A DNA stretch of 15,352 nt from positions 1 through 15,352 of the forward strand of contig VXRI01000154.1 of assembly GCA_009838595.1 (NCBI GenBank), read 5' to 3'. Below are positions 6,675-13,538 of this stretch, in pieces. Below the pieces are notes generated by a model. That model did no database searches. It saw only the letters and a list, made by a program, of their open reading frames with translations, and had not been told where the DNA came from. The position numbers and the translations under genes were made by a program. Every line of letters starts with the position of its first letter. Position 1 is the stretch's first letter. This DNA is from Chloroflexota bacterium (GTDB taxonomy: Bacteria; Chloroflexota; Dehalococcoidia; Lucifugimonadales; JADFKI01).

Positions 6675-7812
6675 ACTCTGGTATCACATACTTGCCGAAC
6701 AGTTCGATGGACTCCATCACTTTTTCGTGCGGCACGGACTCGGTCTGCATCATTATCATCATCTGGTCGATGCCGATCGCTTCGTGCTTCTTCAACGCCT
6801 CGATGCAGCTGTCAGGGTTGCCTGCGATTACTACCGCGCGGTCGCACAGCGTATCAGCGTCTAGGTCGTTCCAGATGCGATGCGCGATGGCGCTGCCACC
6901 AGAGTAGTCCAGTACATCTTCCTTCACCTCTTCGTCCTCGCCCACATCCACATAGCGCGAGAAGTTCGCCTGCAAGTGGTCCGGCACACCGCCCCACTTG
7001 TCCAGCAGTTGCGCGTACACATCCTTCTGTCCTTGTACATAAGGTCTATCCGGACCGAAGAAGTTCTTCAACGACTGCGCACCCATCTCTTTCGCCTCGC
7101 GGTCGTCCTCCAGGCACACGCCCAGCGTGGAACTCGCCCATTGGTCGTTTACGAACCCGCCGACAGGGTTCGCTTTCTTCACATTCTCTCTGTACGCCTT
7201 CACATACGGTTCGAGCGACGAGGGCGCACTAGAGCCGAACGACAGCACGCCGATGCCCTTCGATGCGGCAATCTCGTAAGTCGCGGGCTGCAGCGCGGCG
7301 ACCCATATCGGCGGGTGCGGATTCTGGTACGGCTTTGGTAGTATCTGCCGTTCAGGCACCTGCCAATACTTGCCCTCGTGGGAATACCAGTCAGACTGCC
7401 ATATCTGCGGCACCATAGACAGCGACTCTTCCCACATCTCGCGGCTGTCGCGTGGGTCGATGCCCATGCCCGTCAGCTCGTATGGCGCGGAGCGGCCCGT
7501 GCCGAAATCCACACGCCCCTCCGACAGATGGTCGAGCATTGCCACGCGCTCTGCGACGCGGTTCGGATGGTGATACGGCAGAATTACCACGCCAAGCCCA
7601 AGCCGTATCTGCTTAGTGCGCTGGCTGAGCGCGGCATAGACCAGATCCGGACAGGGAGACGCCGAGAAGCCCGTCAGGAAGTGATGCTCCACGAACCACA
7701 GGTAATCGAAGCCCACCTCGTCGGCAAGAATGCACTGCTCCATCGTCTCCGTCAGCACCAGATGGTCATCCAGCGACGGTCTCTGCATTTCATATTGCAA
7801 CGCCAGTTTCAT
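6661..7812 (-). CDS. LLM-class flavin-dependent monooxygenase (luciferase-like)
   Basis: A cytoplasmic TIM-barrel oxidoreductase of the bacterial luciferase family, 383 residues from the chosen start. Visible marks are the N-terminal strand MKLALQYE, the EHHF motif at 42-45 (WFVEHHF), LGLGVVILPYHHP at 71-83, and the DHLSEGRVDFGTGRS turn at 94-108 that binds flavin phosphate in this family. The C-terminal half has GNPDSCIEAL, a frequent LLM motif. Such enzymes use reduced FMN and oxygen to insert oxygen into an organic substrate; the substrate here is unknown and no flavin reductase is adjacent. The frame reaches 7854, but the ATG at 7812 has GGGGGA upstream and begins at the first barrel strand. 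It overlaps the plus-strand gene ending at 6674 by 14 bases. It is a different subfamily from the LLM gene at 8252. Confidence 0.9.
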   Translation of the reverse strand: MKLALQYEMQRPSLDDHLVLTETMEQCILADEVGFDYLWFVEHHFLTGFSASPCPDLVYAALSQRTKQIRLGLGVVILPYHHPNRVAERVAMLDHLSEGRVDFGTGRSAPYELTGMGIDPRDSREMWEESLSMVPQIWQSDWYSHEGKYWQVPERQILPKPYQNPHPPIWVAALQPATYEIAASKGIGVLSFGSSAPSSLEPYVKAYRENVKKANPVGGFVNDQWASSTLGVCLEDDREAKEMGAQSLKNFFGPDRPYVQGQKDVYAQLLDKWGGVPDHLQANFSRYVDVGEDEEVKEDVLDYSGGSAIAHRIWNDLDADTLCDRAVVIAGNPDSCIEALKKHEAIGIDQMMIMMQTESVPHEKVMESIELFGKYVIPEFKKS

Positions 7813-7877
7813 TTGTGCATTCCCCCATCTGTATGAATTTCCCCGCTGCCGCACTAGGTTTTGTTGACAATTATATA

Positions 7878-7909
7878 TTTCAGCCCGTCATTCCTGCTTC
7901 CGCAGGAAT
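7878..7909. repeat. Short palindromic repeat (hairpin, copy 2)
   Basis: Bases 7890-7897 pair perfectly with 7902-7909 around a TTCC loop. The preceding TTTCAGCCCGTCATTCC (7878-7894) matches 12141-12157 at 15 of 17 positions, and the hairpin itself matches 92-111. It therefore links two otherwise separate repeat copies into one dispersed family. Confidence 0.6.
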
Positions 7910-8210
7910 TCGGTAGATTGCAGAGGGCGCAAATATCATGAAATCGGCTGCATTTACAGATATGGATTCCCGTTCGCGGTTTTCAGGAGGACAGGCTTCA
8001 CAGGAATGTCCACAGAACCTAGATGCATGCTACTCCGTAAGCCCCAGCGCGTGCACTGCACTAATATGCGTTTGCGCGTGACTGTTGGGTTGCTGAACTA
8101 CCGTGTATTCTACTTGTAATCCGCATCTGCCAACAAGCGCGCAATACGCTGATTATCTTGAAATTGCTCAGCACTTGTACTTTCCCCAAGCCCAAAAAGG
8201 AGGGAAGTTT

Positions 8211-8243
8211 ATGGTCGGGGCAAAGTCTTGCGCATCTTGTTAG
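8211..8243 (+). CDS. Possible 10-residue micro-ORF with strong ribosome-binding site
   Basis: AAGGAGG at 8197-8203 lies 7 bases before an ATG that opens MVGAKSCASC and then TAG. The ribosome-binding site is as good as any in the window and faces a gap with no other plus-strand gene, while the frame ends just before the converging LLM gene. It may be a leader-like peptide, the remnant of a lost gene start, or chance. Two cysteines spaced by two residues end the peptide. Evidence is the start signal only. Confidence 0.15.
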   Translation: MVGAKSCASC

Positions 8244-8251
8244 TTGCGCTT

Positions 8252-9103
8252 CTACAACACCGCCTCCGCAACGCGCTGCAATTCCTCAGCCATCTCCTCT
8301 TCGCTGTGGCATAACTCCAGCCGTACTATGACGCGGTTCGCGCCCGCTTCCAGATACGACTCCACCAACTCGCGATTAGGCTCCTGCCCGTGTATGTTGA
8401 TGGTCAGCGCGCTCGGATCGCGGTCGTATTCGGCGGCGAGCGTGTCCAATATCTCGCGGCTCTCGCGCACGCGCTCCGGCGTGACGCGATTGGGCAGCCA
8501 GCCGTCCCCCCAGCGCGCCACGCGGCGCAGCACATTCGGAGCCATACCGCCAAGCAGCACCGGCGGGTGCGGCTTTTGCGCCGGCTTCGGGTAGCAGTGC
8601 ACGGGCGGGAAGTCGTAGTACTTGCCGTGAAACTCCGCTTCTTCCTCCGTCCACAGCGCCTTGAGCGCAAGCGTCGCCTCGCGTGCCTGCGTCCAGCGAT
8701 GGTCGAAGTCTCCTCCCATCAGCTCCGTCTCTTCACGGTGCCAGCCCGTGCCGATGCCGAACAGGAAGCGCCCGCCGCTGTAAAAGTCCAGAGCGGCGAT
8801 GACTTTCGCCAGCACCAGCGGGTTGCGCTCGGTGATGAGCGTGATGCCCGTGCCGAGCTTCAGGTCGGTCGTAACGGCGGACGCTCGCGCCAGTGCGATG
8901 TACGGTTCGGTGAAGTGCGCGTATGTCCAAGGGATGACGCCGTCGTCTGAGCCGGGGAACGGGCTGTCGGACTCGACCGGTAGAATGGGATGCTCGGCGA
9001 ACCAGATGGATTCGAAGCCGAGCTCTTCCGCCCGCCGCGCCACGAACGCAGGGTCAACAGTATATGCCGGCAGCGCCATTGCCAGACCAACTTGAGATGC
9101 CAT
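8252..9103 (-). CDS. F420-dependent-type LLM oxidoreductase
   Basis: A TIM-barrel LLM enzyme of 283 residues that looks like the F420-dependent branch (TIGR03619-like family) rather than the FMN branch. Support: the opening GLAMALPAY (6-14), ELGFESIWFAEH at 27-38, LGTGITLITERNPLVLAK at 83-100, and the FYSGGRFLFGIGTGW turn at 107-121, followed by YPKPAQKPHPPVLLGG. In this branch a deazaflavin cofactor usually replaces FMN; use of F420 here is inference, since no F420-synthesis gene is present. Substrate unknown. The ATG at 9103 is set by AAGGAGG at 9113-9119, spaced 9 bases. It lies 91 bases downstream of the second amidase in the same direction, so co-transcription with the amidases is possible. 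It shares little beyond the fold with the LLM gene at 6661. Confidence 0.87.
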   Translation of the reverse strand: MASQVGLAMALPAYTVDPAFVARRAEELGFESIWFAEHPILPVESDSPFPGSDDGVIPWTYAHFTEPYIALARASAVTTDLKLGTGITLITERNPLVLAKVIAALDFYSGGRFLFGIGTGWHREETELMGGDFDHRWTQAREATLALKALWTEEEAEFHGKYYDFPPVHCYPKPAQKPHPPVLLGGMAPNVLRRVARWGDGWLPNRVTPERVRESREILDTLAAEYDRDPSALTINIHGQEPNRELVESYLEAGANRVIVRLELCHSEEEMAEELQRVAEAVL

Positions 9104-9194
9104 AGATATGTGCCTCCTTGCCAAGCGTATTCAAATTTGCGCGTATCTTACCACAATCACCCCATCCTACCCCATCTCGTTTCGTAAGCCCCCG

Positions 9195-10592
9195 CTACAT
9201 CGGCGGCTTTTGCCAGCCTCCTAGCGCCCCCTCCAAGTACTGCGCCACCGCCAGCGACACATCCTCTCGCCATGGCCGCGCCACCACCTGCACGCCTATG
9301 GGCAAGCCTTCCGGCGATGTGCCGCCGCGAACCACGGTCGAGGGCCAGCCCGTGATGTTGTATGTGCCCGTGTAGTTCATGCCGGAGCGGTACTCGTCCG
9401 TCATGGACAGACCATGCGGCAGAGCGGCAAACGACGAGACCGGACATATGATGACATCGTAGTTCTCCATGAACCCCAGCATCGCGCTGCGATAAGCGTC
9501 CACCTGCTCAAGCACCGCTGTGTACTCGCCGACCGGAACTATGCTCTCGCTTGCCTTCTTCAACTGTCGCGTCATCCATTCGTGTGTCTCTGTCGTGCCA
9601 TACTTATCTAGCATGCGCATCGCCCCTGCCTGACCGTCTCCCTGCCGCATCATGTCGGATATGTCGGGATTCTCCGGTATAATACGCGGCAGGTCCTCCT
9701 CGACGGACGCGCACACGTCGTCAAGCGCGGCTGCCGCAGCCCGCACCGCCGCCATTATCTCCGCAGTCGGAGTTCGCACGCCGTTGTCCGCGTAAAAGCA
9801 CACACGCAACCCACTCAAGTCCACATCCGCCGGGTCGCCAAGTGGCACCGGCGATATAAACGGATCGCTCCAGTCAGGCCCCGATATAATCGGCATGATA
9901 AGCGCAAGGTCTTCAACGTATCGCGCCATCGGTCCATTCTGCGTCAGCGAGTCCAGAGCGCCGAGACCGTGAGGCACGATGTGCCCTGTGCGCGGCACGC
10001 GCCCTGAATTCGGCTTTATTCCTGTAATGCCGCAGTAGTGCGCCGGACCTCGTATGCTGCCGCCGGTATCGCTGCCGATGTCGAACGCCGCGCCACCGCA
10101 GCACACGATAGCGCCTGCGCCACCGCTGCTGCCACCGGGCGCGCGGCTCAAATCGAAGGGATTATTCGTCCGCCCATAGACGAGGTTGTCCGTCTCCCCA
10201 GCGTATGTCAGTTCGGGCGTATTCGTCTTGCCCAGCAGTATGCCGCCCGCAGCTCGCAGCCTCGCAGCCACTGTAGCATCCGCGTCAGGCACATAGTCCT
10301 TGCGGCCCATCGTACCGCCCGTCGTAATCACGCCCTCAGTGTCAATCGAATCCTTTAGCGTGAACGGCACGCCATGCAGCGCGCCCATGCTCTCGCCTCG
10401 CGCAAGCGCAGCATCCGCGTCGGCAGCCTCAGCCCGCGCCCTGTCCGCAGCGATTTGCACGACCGCGTTCAGCGCCGGGTTCACCTCTTCTATGCGCGCG
10501 AGGTGCGCATCCACCAACTCTACCGCCGACACTTCTTTATCCTGAATTGCCTGCGCCATACTTTTCGCCGATGCGTAGATGATGTCGCTCAT
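9195..10592 (-). CDS. Amidase-signature family enzyme (downstream paralog)
   Basis: A hydrolase of 465 residues that splits amide (or sometimes ester) bonds with the Ser-cisSer-Lys triad. The triad is visible: Lys80 in FTLKDS, Ser155 in PGGSSGG, and Ser179 in GSDTGGSIR; the 75- and 24-residue spacings equal those of characterised family members such as fatty acid amide hydrolase. No signal peptide, so probably cytoplasmic. It is a close paralog of the gene immediately upstream: the first 31 residues and the last 33 or so are nearly identical, while roughly 285-400, which shapes the substrate pocket in this family, differs much more. A GatA role in tRNA amidation is unlikely because gatB and gatC are absent. 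The open frame runs to 10640, directly after the upstream stop, but the ATG at 10592 matches the paralog's start and has GGGAG upstream. Confidence 0.9.
   Translation of the reverse strand: MSDIIYASAKSMAQAIQDKEVSAVELVDAHLARIEEVNPALNAVVQIAADRARAEAADADAALARGESMGALHGVPFTLKDSIDTEGVITTGGTMGRKDYVPDADATVAARLRAAGGILLGKTNTPELTYAGETDNLVYGRTNNPFDLSRAPGGSSGGAGAIVCCGGAAFDIGSDTGGSIRGPAHYCGITGIKPNSGRVPRTGHIVPHGLGALDSLTQNGPMARYVEDLALIMPIISGPDWSDPFISPVPLGDPADVDLSGLRVCFYADNGVRTPTAEIMAAVRAAAAALDDVCASVEEDLPRIIPENPDISDMMRQGDGQAGAMRMLDKYGTTETHEWMTRQLKKASESIVPVGEYTAVLEQVDAYRSAMLGFMENYDVIICPVSSFAALPHGLSMTDEYRSGMNYTGTYNITGWPSTVVRGGTSPEGLPIGVQVVARPWREDVSLAVAQYLEGALGGWQKPPM
10522..10592 (-). repeat. 71-bp direct repeat, copy in downstream amidase 5' end
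   Basis: These 71 bases, the first 23 codons plus two bases, are identical to 11971-12041 with no mismatch. The identity stops exactly at the ATG on one side; on the other side silent changes begin in the next codons. The rest of the two genes carries many silent differences. Confidence 0.9.
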
Positions 10593-10640
10593 AATATCGC
10601 GCTCCCGAAATATCCTGTCTATCCTGTTAGTTCCAGTCAC

Positions 10641-12041
10641 CTAAATCGGCGGCTTCTGCCACCCGCCGGTTACACCTTCGAGGTATTGCGCCACAGCCAG
10701 CGACACGTCCTCCCGCCATGGCCGCGCCACCACCTGCACGCCGATGGGCAGACCTTCCGGCGATGTGCCGCCCCGTATGACGGTCGATGGCCAACCCGTG
10801 ATGTTATAAGTCGCCGTGTAACTCATGCCCGGCTGGTTCCTGTCCTCAAGCGACTCTCCGTGCGGCTGGGCAGGGAATGCGGCTACCGGGCAGACTATTA
10901 CATCGTAGTCCTGCATGAAGCCCAGCATCGTGCTGCGGAAGCTATCCACATGTTCCAGCATCGCCGTAAAGTCTCCCACCTCCACCTCGAACTCTTCTGA
11001 CGCCTTGGCAATCCTTCGTTCCAGGTATGGGAATACCTCCGTCGTGCCCCACTTATCCAGCTGCCGCTGCGTCCATATCCTGCCGTCGCCGCCCGACAGC
11101 TTGTTGGAGATTTCCGGGTTCTCGGCGATGATCGAAGGTACATCTTCTACTATTGAGCAGTCCGTGTCTGCCAGCGCCGCGACAGCCGAGCGCACAGCAG
11201 CGATCGTCTCATCGGTCGGCGTGCCTATACCGTTGTCCGTGTAGAAGCAGACTCGCAGACTGCTAATGTCAACATCCGCCGGGTTGCCTAGCGGCATAGG
11301 AATAATGAACGGGTCGCTCCAATCGGGACCGGATATGATGGGTAGGATGAGCGCCAGGTCTTCGACATATCGCGCCATAGGTCCGTTCTGCGTCAGCGAG
11401 TCCACCGCGCCCATGCTGTGCGAGACGATATGCCCTGTGCGCGGCACCCGCCCTGAGTTCGGCTTCAGCCCAGCGATGCCGCAGAAGTGCGCCGGATAGC
11501 GCACGCTGCCGCCCGTGTCGCTGCCGATGTCGAACGCCGCGCCACCGCAAGTCACGATAGCGCCCGCTCCCCCACTGCTGCCGCCCGTCGTGCGCTCCAC
11601 ATTGAACGGGTTATTCGTCCGCCCATACACGAGGTTATCCGTCTCGGCAGCAAGCGTGAGCTCAGGAGTGTTTGATTTGCCCAGCAATATGCCGCCCGCA
11701 GCCCTGAGCCGCGCAGCCACCGTCGCATCCGCATCCGGCACATAGTTCTTGCGCCCCAGCGTCCCGCCGGTCGTAACCACGCCCTCAGTATCAATCGAGT
11801 CCTTCAGCGTGAACGGCACCCCGTGCAGCGCCCCCTTGCCCTCGCCCCGCGCAAGCGCCGCATCCGCCTCCTCAGCCTCCGCACGCGCCCTATCCGCCGC
11901 AAGCTGCACCACCGCGTTGATAGTAGGGTTCACCTCTTCGATACGATTCAGGTGCGCATCCACCAGTTCCACCGCCGACACTTCTTTATCCTGAATTGCC
12001 TGCGCCATACTTTTCGCCGATGCGTAGATGATGTCGCTCAT
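10641..12041 (-). CDS. Amidase-signature family enzyme (upstream paralog)
   Basis: First gene of the tandem amidase pair, 466 residues, same enzyme class and same intact triad: Lys80, Ser155 and Ser179 in FTLKDS, TGGSSGG and GSDTGGSVR. The start is firm, with AGGAG ending 6 bases before the ATG. The next amidase follows after 48 bases in the same reading frame, with only the TAG at 10641-10643 between them, so read-through would add a short linker and a second complete enzyme. Differences from the paralog concentrate at about 285-400, suggesting two related substrates rather than simple gene dosage (inference). Upstream lies a 287-base gap with a palindromic repeat and the terminator of the next gene, so this gene probably begins a transcript. 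No transporter is close. Substrates could be amides, carbamates or similar; sequence does not say. Confidence 0.92.
   Translation of the reverse strand: MSDIIYASAKSMAQAIQDKEVSAVELVDAHLNRIEEVNPTINAVVQLAADRARAEAEEADAALARGEGKGALHGVPFTLKDSIDTEGVVTTGGTLGRKNYVPDADATVAARLRAAGGILLGKSNTPELTLAAETDNLVYGRTNNPFNVERTTGGSSGGAGAIVTCGGAAFDIGSDTGGSVRYPAHFCGIAGLKPNSGRVPRTGHIVSHSMGAVDSLTQNGPMARYVEDLALILPIISGPDWSDPFIIPMPLGNPADVDISSLRVCFYTDNGIGTPTDETIAAVRSAVAALADTDCSIVEDVPSIIAENPEISNKLSGGDGRIWTQRQLDKWGTTEVFPYLERRIAKASEEFEVEVGDFTAMLEHVDSFRSTMLGFMQDYDVIVCPVAAFPAQPHGESLEDRNQPGMSYTATYNITGWPSTVIRGGTSPEGLPIGVQVVARPWREDVSLAVAQYLEGVTGGWQKPPI
11971..12041 (-). repeat. 71-bp direct repeat, copy in upstream amidase 5' end
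   Basis: Partner of 10522-10592, identical over 71 bases and 1449 bases apart. Upstream of the ATG the two sequences are unrelated, including their ribosome-binding regions. Confidence 0.9.
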
Positions 12042-12140
12042 GGGTATCTCCTTTTGCGCGATGTTGTTTCAAATTGAACGGTGTATCCGATGTGGCAAGC
12101 AAGGTAGGTGCAAGCCACCATGATTTGCGATTCTACTACA

Positions 12141-12164
12141 TTTCAGCTCGTCATTTCGAAATGA
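12141..12164. repeat. Short palindromic repeat (TCATTTC/GAAATGA)
   Basis: A perfect 14-base palindrome at 12151-12164 is preceded by TTTCAGCTCG, which matches the repeat at 7878. It belongs to the same dispersed family and may influence the amidase transcript, which starts in this gap. The 12042-12328 gap holds no gene. Confidence 0.5.
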
Positions 12165-12256
12165 GTTCTGCGTAGGGCGACCGGTCGGTCATCCTACTGA
12201 TGTTCTGCGCGGCGCTGATGATGAAGCGCCTAGATTGACAAGTATCTCAAAATACC

Positions 12257-12293
12257 AAGAGCCGCCGATACGCATTCACGCTCGGCGGCTCTT
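12257..12293 (-). terminator. Intrinsic terminator after the AapJ-like gene
   Basis: Bases 12257-12268 pair perfectly with 12282-12293 (12 bp, G+C-rich core) around a 13-base loop. On the minus strand the stem is followed by GGTATTTTGAG, a moderate U tract, and it lies 35 bases past the stop of the lipoprotein gene. On the plus strand it is followed by TCTTCTTC, so it may also act in the other direction. Confidence 0.75.
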
Positions 12294-12328
12294 TCTTCTT
12301 CATTTACTCGTACTGTCTATGTAATTCT

Positions 12329-13489
12329 CTACCGCAGCGGCGCGGCGTATATCTGGCCGCCTTTGGGGCAGTCTGTGCAGGGCGCGGCGTTCCATAGGGC
12401 GTTGCGGCTGCCTTCGCGCTCCAACCCGAGCGGTGTCAGGTGGCGGTCGTATATCTCACCATAGTTGCCCACGCTGCGAATGACATCCTGCGCCGCCGTA
12501 AGGCTCAGCCCCATTGATTCCTGACCGTGCGAGCCTTCCAGCCCAAACATGCGGTCAACCTCGGAGTTACCCGTGGCGGAAGTCGGCACTTTGTCCGATG
12601 TGATGCCGAACGCCTCCGCATAGATGATGTAGCCCATCACTGCCGATACTAAGTCGAACCACTGCTCATCGCCATGGGGAACAACGGGACCAAGCGGCTC
12701 TTCGGAGATTGTGCCTGCCAATATCACATGGTCGTCCGGACTCGCGAAGCCGGCGCGCGTGCTGACCAATCCGGAGCGGTCGGTCGTCATCGCGTCGCAC
12801 TGCTCGTTGCGATAGGCGTCGTTCGTGATTGTGTTCGTCTCGAAAGTCAGAATCTCGAAGTCCATGTCGTTCTGGTTGTCGAAGTCCTGCAAGTTTAGTT
12901 CGGTCGTCGTGCCTTGCTGAACGCAGATGCGCGCTCCGCGCAGCTCCATCATGTTGGAGACTCCCAGAGATTTCGGAACCATGAAGCCCTGCCCGTCGTA
13001 GAACATCGTGGGCGCGAAGTTGCCCCACTGAGCGTTGCGGCTGCTTGTCCAAGTGGTGTTGCGCGACATCATATCGAGTTCTCCGGACTGCATGGCAGGT
13101 CCGCGCTCCGCCGCCGTGAGTGGTCGGAACTCCACCGCGTTGGGATCGCCCAGCGCCGCCGCCGCGACAGCGTGGCACAGGTCTATGTCGAAGCCCACGG
13201 TGTTGCCGTTGGTGTCTATGAAGCCGAAGCCGGCTACGCTCTTGTTGCTGCCGCACACAACCTTGCCGCGCTCTTTGACCAGCGCGAGGCGGCCGCCGTC
13301 GCTCGCTTCTATCTGCGCCAACTTCGCTTCCATCTCGGCGACGCGCTCTTCCGCCGCAAGCGCCCTGTCTTCGAGCGTTTGCATATCGGCTGTGGGCGCG
13401 GCGTCCTGCGAACACGCCGCAAGCGCCAGCGTTCCAACCAGTATGCCCACCAGAACGAGCGCTATCCACATTAGGGGTCTGCTGTTCAA
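12329..13489 (-). CDS. aapJ: AapJ-like amino-acid-binding lipoprotein with CxxC insert
   Basis: Extracytoplasmic binding protein for polar amino acids, family 3, of the general L-amino-acid (AapJ) type; 386 residues. A lipoprotein signal runs from residue 1 to Cys26 (LAAC at 23-26). Residues about 37-65 form a charged heptad-like coiled coil not usual in this family. The binding domain follows with AapJ hallmarks: GFDIDLCHAVAAA, MSRNTTWT, YDGQGFMV, CVQQGTTTELNL, DRSGL and VGNYGEIYDRH. The family normally ends ALW..GGL.YAPP.R; here eight residues with Cys371-x-x-Cys374 split that ending. The start is a TTG at 13489, chosen because GGAG lies 6 bases upstream and the signal then begins correctly. 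Permease genes (aapQ, aapM) and the ATPase aapP are absent, so the protein is orphaned here. It follows lysA by 49 bases and is probably co-transcribed. Confidence 0.9.
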   Translation of the reverse strand: MNSRPLMWIALVLVGILVGTLALAACSQDAAPTADMQTLEDRALAAEERVAEMEAKLAQIEASDGGRLALVKERGKVVCGSNKSVAGFGFIDTNGNTVGFDIDLCHAVAAAALGDPNAVEFRPLTAAERGPAMQSGELDMMSRNTTWTSSRNAQWGNFAPTMFYDGQGFMVPKSLGVSNMMELRGARICVQQGTTTELNLQDFDNQNDMDFEILTFETNTITNDAYRNEQCDAMTTDRSGLVSTRAGFASPDDHVILAGTISEEPLGPVVPHGDEQWFDLVSAVMGYIIYAEAFGITSDKVPTSATGNSEVDRMFGLEGSHGQESMGLSLTAAQDVIRSVGNYGEIYDRHLTPLGLEREGSRNALWNAAPCTDCPKGGQIYAAPLR

Positions 13490-13538
13490 TTCACTCTCCG
13501 CTATCTTTTACATCCAGTCCATCAAAGTTGGATTTCCT

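Larger units (their letters stand above)
7813..8251. other. Intergenic gap of 439 bases between two LLM genes
   Basis: There is no convincing gene. The gap holds the palindromic repeat at 7878-7909 and a TATAAT on the minus strand (7875-7870) that could be the -10 box of the luciferase-like gene, though without a good -35 box. It also contains a 10-codon reading frame with a perfect ribosome-binding site at 8211 and a 37-codon frame at 8006 that I reject. Composition is more A+T rich than the genes. Confidence 0.5.

Noticed and set aside
8006..8119. 37-codon plus-strand frame in the LLM gap
   Set aside because: AGGAGG lies 15 bases before the ATG, too far, and the basic, Cys-containing product shows no domain.
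8390..8950. Plus-strand frame of 186 codons
   Set aside because: It is antisense to the F420-type LLM gene, with shadow-like composition.
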